From Morella rubra (lineage: Eukaryota > Streptophyta > Magnoliopsida > Fagales > Myricaceae), in contig CM025849.1 of assembly GCA_003952965.2 (NCBI GenBank), positions 7,997,243-8,061,242 on the forward strand: DNA of 64,000 nt, given 5' to 3'. Positions 58,733 to 64,000 of the stretch are shown in pieces. Each line of letters starts with the position of its first letter. Within the stretch, counting starts at the first letter, position 1. Position numbers and translations under genes: made by a program. The notes under the pieces were generated by a model that had not been told where the DNA came from, made no database searches, and worked only from the letters and a program-made list of their open reading frames with translations.

Positions 58733-59900
58733 TGTTAGTTTCTAAGGTTAAAATGTTGGCGTTATTCCGTGACATGTTTGTTGTAAAGAAATGGTGTCTT
58801 GGATGCAGTTGATCAAGTAAATATGCTTCAGTTGAAAGGATTTAGAAAGTGAAGAAATATGGAAGTTATAAAGTTGTTAAAGTGGTTAAGTGCTGGTTGG
58901 GCTAGCTTGAGGCGAGCTTAAGGAAATCACGTTGTAATTTGGAGCTAGCTTGAGGCTCAAGCCCAAACGCAAAAAAATAATAAGTGACGTATCGCGTTTG
59001 ATTACTCAGTCATTTAAAAGGCACTTTTAGTTTGCTGGACAGTAAAACTTTGACGAAAATAGAGCAGAAACATATCTGAAACTAAACGAAAGTTTCTTGA
59101 GAGAGATTTGTGGAGATTTGAGGAGATGTTCTTGTAGACTTGAAGAATCAAGATTTTCATTGTCTTCCATCATGTGCTGTTGAAGAAATCAATCACCACC
59201 AACAAAACCCCACTATGGCAGTGAGTAAACATCGGAGTTCCGGTGTTTGTTGATTGGAGTTCCAATCGTAGTGAAGCAAGTTTGCTTTGATCAAGATTTG
59301 TTGAAGTGAGAGAGAGATTCAAAGGTTTTGATTCTACCGCTTGGTGCAGGTTCGAACGGATCGTTCGAATTGCTTCTTTCGGGGTTTGTTTTGTGGTAAA
59401 CAAAGTCACCGACTGTAAGTATTTATCTCATTTAGTGGATTGGTTAACCGACGGAGTGCTCGGAGTGGTTTTTCCCTTTTTTGAAGGAGTTCTTTCAAAG
59501 GGTTTTCCACTTCGTAAACAATCTCTTGTGTTTGTGTGATTGTTTGTGTTCAATTCCTTTTATATTTGCTTGTTAATTGATTAACAATATATAATTTCGA
59601 ATCTTGGTTTGTTGGTTGTGAATCTTGGTTCAAAAGAGTAGATCAAGGATGTGCTACACACCTAGTGTTTGTGATATTGTCTAAGTGATCTTAGAATTGT
59701 TTAAATTGATCAAACATATTGAATTTCTGTCATTTATAGGGTTGTGTGATATTTTCCAGATCTGGACAAATTCAATAAAATTCCTTGTGCTAAGATTTGT
59801 GTAAAGTTTTCCACATTTAGGGTGAAATAGGTTGTGCTGAAATTTTTAACTTACTATTCACCCCCTCTAGGTAAGTTTAGGGTCTAAATCGTGTTCCACA
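58733..59900 (+). mobile_element. Solo LTR, 1168 bp, TSD CTTTT
   Basis: Begins TGTTAG and ends TTCCACA, with CTTTT on both sides (58728-58732 and 59901-59905). The unit A flank at about 48500 lacks the insertion and reads through the T-run, confirming the ends. It carries the same 3' C-tract (CTATTCACCCCCTCTAGG) and TTTCAAAGGGTTTTCCACTT segment as the other two solo LTRs. Confidence 0.88.
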
Positions 59901-61791
59901 CTTTTTTTTAAAAAAAATTATACATAAATATCTTTCTGTGCATCATTAATTAATATCCCTAGAATCAATTCACAGATTTTTTTTTTGAGTTAACAAAGAT
60001 AATTATTAATAAATATATCTACAAATTTACAATGAAGGACTGACCCTAGAAAAAATTGACAAAACAAATCAAAATATAATTAACTTTATTTCAACTATAA
60101 ATGAGTTACTTTTGTATTTAATCAGACTATCAGTACGGCCGGCCCTCTTTCAGTACTTCGAGCTTTTGATTGTTAAAATATATCCGGTATTCTCTCTTGT
60201 TATATCTTTCGAAATTATTGCTCGCTCTAAGGGCTACCTCTCGATCAATTTCGATAGATTATTGCGAACAAATTCCTCATGCTATATTCGGCGGCAAATA
60301 AAGCGCGAAATTGAAATCCAATACATAACCTCACAAAAAAGTCGAATCTCAACAAGAAAGGAAATATTAATAGATCAAGCTGCTTGATTGAATTACGAAC
60401 CAATTAAGGTTTATAAAATACTTTGGCAAATACCAATGTCATGAACATGGAGTCTTTCCAATTTTGGAACATCTAGAAGCTGGAATAAGTTGACGATACA
60501 GACGAGAATCCTAAAGGATTGCCTTCCACCATCGTGATACACTGACACGAACTAAAATTTTCATATTCCCATACGATATTTCGGCTCACAACCTTGCTCC
60601 TCGATCACCAAACAAACAAACAAGATTTTCATGAGGTTCCCAGATGATTCGGCTCACACACCCTTGCGCCTTCAGTCCTTTCCATTGTGCAAAGCGTGAA
60701 GGTCTTGCAGGCGGTTGATACACATAATCTTCATGCATGACTCAGTTAAATGGTCTGGTTCTTGGCACACACTCTTCATGATCTTCACGTTACTGCTGAA
60801 ACTGGGGGTAAGCGGGCCTCGGAAGTAAGAAAGCAAGTCGTAAAATCTGTTTTCTCACGGCCATATTAATTAAGATCATGAAACCATTTAGTTTGCTTTT
60901 GATTTGCAAAGTTGAGAGACAATTTGCTGGACACAGAATTTCTGTATGAATTCTCAAGAGAAAGAGGCCGGGCAAAAACGTTTTGCCGCAGCGCTCCTCC
61001 GTATGATAGACTAAGGGGTCAATTCAATCAATTTCACAGCTTCATGCCTTCATCAAAGTACAATCCACCTAAAAGGTATCAAATTTACACAAAGTACATG
61101 ATACATAAAACTGCTCGTAGATTCTCTCAAACCAAAACCAAGTAAGAAGCTAAAGCAAAGCACTATCTACTCCCTACTTTCTCAGCTTTCAGATATTTTC
61201 CTTCCTTATTTTTAACAATAGGTGATAAATTGTTCTTATGTTCTCTGTCACCAACGTCATCATTGTTGATAGCAATAATTCCATCTACCATTGCGTCACC
61301 AACATCATTGTTGGCCTCGTCTGGCTCGGGCGCGTAGGCACTATGCGCGTCTGCCTTCTTGCTCTTTTGGCTCTTCTTTGTCCCCACTCTCACCGAGTCT
61401 CTAATTAAGTCCAGCAGAGGGCTTCTTGGAAATAAATGGCGCATAAAGAGAGAAGGAAGAGTACCCATTCGTAAATTTCACATATGGTTTTTTATCACTT
61501 GAATCAGAACAATTGGTGCTGGGCAATTTCGGAGCTTTTGGTGTAAGATAAGATACAGACGCGCAGTGTTTCGGACTTGCTCCATTGAAAGTTCTTAGAG
61601 CGGAAAAGATAATTGTAAACTGTGTTATGAGTAGCTAGCTGGAACTGGAAGTTGAAAAATAGATGACTGATCGTAATTCATAAAACATCTTTGTCTCACG
61701 CAGGGAAAAAAGTACTTTATATTTATTTGTATCTTTGCAAATTAAGGGCATAGTTTAAACAAAGTTACATGAAAATTGGACCAAAGCAGCT
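59901..61791. other. Repeated flank between desiccation genes B and C
   Basis: Corresponds to the flank at about 48520-52260. It includes, on the minus strand at 61163-61468, an unidentified 101-codon frame (KNKEGKYLKAEKVGSR at its C-terminus, acidic and asparagine-rich middle). I give this frame no function; its homologue at 51790-52110 is broken. Confidence 0.5.
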
Positions 61792-62972
61792 TTAAGAAGC
61801 CTGCAGTAAATGAGATCTGGCAATACGACCATTCGCTCCCTTTGGATAGAAACCGCCAGGTACATGCTCGTTACCTCCCCCATATACAATCCTCAATATC
61901 TCCTCTGGAGTTCTATCATATGCAACTGAGTCTGCGTCTCCGGCAAGCACGTTGCCCTCAGACCGTCCCTCGGCACCCAAAGATGGGGGAACCACCAGGC
62001 CTTCATCCTTCAAACCTGCGTGTCCCAGCTTATCCCTCAGTGCTGAAAAGCGATACGTGAACTCAGCCACCGTTATGCCGTAGGGAGGCACCTTCGTCCT
62101 TGAATGCTCGTATAGCAATGCTCGGATAACTGCATCTTGGCCTGATTCCACGCCTAAAAGGCCTACAACAAGCTGCATATATCCATGTATATATATATAT
62201 ATATGCACAAAAAGTTAAATGTACGTGCTGTATATAACTTAAGAAGTTTAATAGCTAGCATCGATCACTCGAGATGATCATAGTCTGATCTGGAGGCTTA
62301 CCCTTCTGGAAGTAGCCCCCTGGAGTTTCGGGATCGTTCCGACATAGCCAGTGAGTCCAACATAAGGAACAAGATAGGATGCGAGGAGGAAGTGAAGTCC
62401 ACTCGCGTAAGGGTCAAAAGGTGGATGTAATGGGTGTCCGAATGCACTATCCGCCACTTTGGCAAACGATGCTGCACTTAAATCCAATTGTGGCCTGGTG
62501 AATCCTTTAACCTTACGTTGTATTGCCCTGCATGCACCAAGAACTTCTAAGCACAATGGCTGCTAGTACAATCAATACTTTATCACCTTAAGATTGAACA
62601 TAAAGAAAAAAAAATCTAAAAAGAGAATAATAATTAATGAAGGGAGAACCTCAAGTGCCCAACTTCTTGGTAAGCAAATTGCTTGATAACATCCCGGGTA
62701 AAAGGGTCTAGATGTGCCCATCTAGCACCAGTAGGTGTTGGTCCTCCCTGGGCCAGATGTGGAGCAACTTTATCTAAGCCATAACCAAAAGCGCCATACA
62801 AGAAGAATTCCGCTTCCAGGAACTCCAAATTCAAAGGAAATTCCAGGAGATCCACGTCGGACTGTGGTATCAAGTTGTCGGTGTCAATGAGTTCCTCAGA
62901 AGAATACGATCTGGGAAGGAGAAGAAGGATGAGTAAAGCTGTGAAGGCGGGGGTGAAAGCAGTCGGTGCCAT
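61792..62972 (-). CDS. Desiccation-related protein (PCC13-62 type), copy C, intact
   Basis: The only open member of the three-gene array. Exons on the minus strand are 62972-62650, 62527-62302 and 62172-61792. All have GT..AG borders and consistent phase, giving 309 aa against about 313 for the Craterostigma PCC13-62 protein. The N-terminus (MAPTAFTPAFTALLILLLLP) is a signal peptide, predicting secretion to the apoplast. The rest is a ferritin-like helical domain (FPLNLEFLEAEFFLYGAFGYG, where the helix holds E-x2-x2-E residues; then FAYQEVGHL, PYVGLTGYVGT, GLLGVESGQDAVIRALLYEH) ending in GGNEHVPGGFYPKGANGRIA. The family is linked to dehydration stress; the biochemical activity is not established. 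TATA box at 63045-63052. Confidence 0.93.
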
Positions 62973-63044
62973 AACTGCAAGTCTTCAATGTTTTTGGTTT
63001 TCTTAGCTGGAGAAGATGTATGTCTGGGTTGAGCCTATTGTTCC

Positions 63045-63052
63045 TATTTATA
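63045..63052 (-). promoter_or_regulatory. TATA box of desiccation gene C
   Basis: TATAAATA on the minus strand about 75 bp upstream of the start codon. The same box is kept in copies A (48027-48034) and B (57465-57472). Confidence 0.75.
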
Positions 63053-64000
63053 CATGAAGTCTGGCTGTTACAAGTGTGTGAGAGCAATGCCATTTGGCAA
63101 AAGGAAGAAACGTCCCTCAAATTTTTGAATGGCAGAGTGGAAGTTGATCTTTACAGCTGTTGATTCTAGAGGGTTAGCAGGGTGAAGATTTTGGCTCAAT
63201 TCATTGTCTTTGCATGGTGATTAGGTGGCTGCTCAAAGGGAGGCCGATTGAAAAGGTAAAACTGATAATTCTGCTTAATTTATGATCAAGTTATGCTACG
63301 TATAGAAAACGCGAGTTCTATCGAAGAAAACGGCGAGAGATAAAATTGCCCTGCCTTTGGGATATACATAACATATATAGAATTCAGTTGAGATGTAGGT
63401 ATCCAGAAGTTCTTACAACTCAATTAAAGATTTGATTTCTCGAAGAACTTTGTCTTGAACTCAATTATTTTCCTTCTTTTTCGTATATATATCTTCTCTT
63501 TGTTTCTCGAATCCGTAATTAATGAGATTCTTTTTCGTCAATAAATTTTGAATGGTTGGATATTTTTAGAATGTTACTATTTTTTTAAAATAAAATAAAA
63601 ACCGTTTAGATGTATTAATTTAAAAGAAACGAAGCGGGTCATCATCAAAAACATTATATTTGTAAAAATCCTACTAAAAGAGCTGTAAAAAGAAACCCAT
63701 GAACATTTAAATATTCTATGGATTGGTCAATTTACTTTATTGACAGGAAAAAAAAAATCTAACTAATAGAAGGAATTTACACCCGTGAACATCGAGTCTT
63801 TCCACTTATGGTACATCTAGAAGGAATAAGTACTTGATGATACAGGTGAGAATAATGAAGGATTGCCTTGTACCATCGTGATACGAAATAAAATTTTCAG
63901 ATTCGATTCGGCTCACAACCTTGCTCCTTGATCACCATAAAACAAGATTTTCAGGTTCCCCATATGATTCCGCTCACACCCTTCCGCCTTGAGTCTGTCC
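63053..64000. other. Upstream flank of desiccation gene C
   Basis: Repeats the flank seen upstream of A and B, including the GATTCGGCTCACA-type segment near 63903 and the CCCTTGCGCC-like end near 63980. No gene is seen. The window ends inside the repeated unit. Confidence 0.5.

Noticed and set aside
1-64000. tRNA, rRNA, CRISPR or bacterial-type operon
   Set aside because: No signature was noticed on either strand; the gene architecture is that of a plant nuclear genome.

Overview
This window is nuclear DNA of a flowering plant, most likely a woody eudicot. Genes carry many short introns with GT..AG borders, the background is AT-rich, and the repeats are plant types: Mutator-like MITEs, LTR retrotransposons and an endogenous pararetrovirus. 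There are no bacterial operons, CRISPR arrays or recognisable rRNA or tRNA genes.

Layout. (1) 1-16 kb: two tandem, same-strand REDUCED WALL ACETYLATION (RWA, Cas1-type O-acetyltransferase) genes at 4609-9219 and 11184-15692. Their first 15 coding exons have exactly matching lengths. MITEs with 9-bp target duplications lie around the first gene. (2) 16.9-22.8 kb: a head-to-head pair, EMC6 (ER membrane protein complex subunit 6, minus strand, with a 20-nt internal microexon) and an intronless-CDS P-class pentatricopeptide repeat (PPR) gene, separated by a short shared promoter region. (3) 23.2-33.5 kb: a large palindrome, then about 9 kb without recognisable content, including a 101-base N gap. 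At both ends of this stretch there are error-rich echoes of the adjacent good sequence, so I suspect low-accuracy or misassembled sequence. (4) 33.5-39.2 kb: a second, almost identical copy of EMC6 (lacking its last two exons) and the PPR gene, offset about 15.31 kb from the first. The introns match too, so an uncollapsed haplotype or false duplication is more likely than an old gene duplication. (5) 39.2-45.9 kb: a fragment of a desiccation-related gene, a LINE zinc-finger scrap, and a decayed endogenous Caulimoviridae-like element in three blocks, the middle one inverted. (6) 46.8-64 kb: three tandem copies (A, B, C) of a PCC13-62-type desiccation-related protein gene on the minus strand with their repeated flanks. 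Only copy C (61792-62972, 309 aa) reads open. A and B carry stops in the same tyrosine codon region. B is also cut by a solo LTR in its signal peptide and has a gag-only LTR retrotransposon just past its stop codon. A solo LTR nested in a foldback MITE lies upstream of A, and another solo LTR lies upstream of B.

The genes do not form one pathway. RWA proteins supply O-acetylation of cell-wall polysaccharides in the Golgi, EMC6 acts in membrane-protein insertion at the ER, the PPR protein is predicted to act on organellar RNA, and the desiccation-related proteins are secreted ferritin-like proteins. The distinctive features of the window are its duplications, its nested transposons, and the evidence that part of it is an assembly product. 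All alignments were made by eye.
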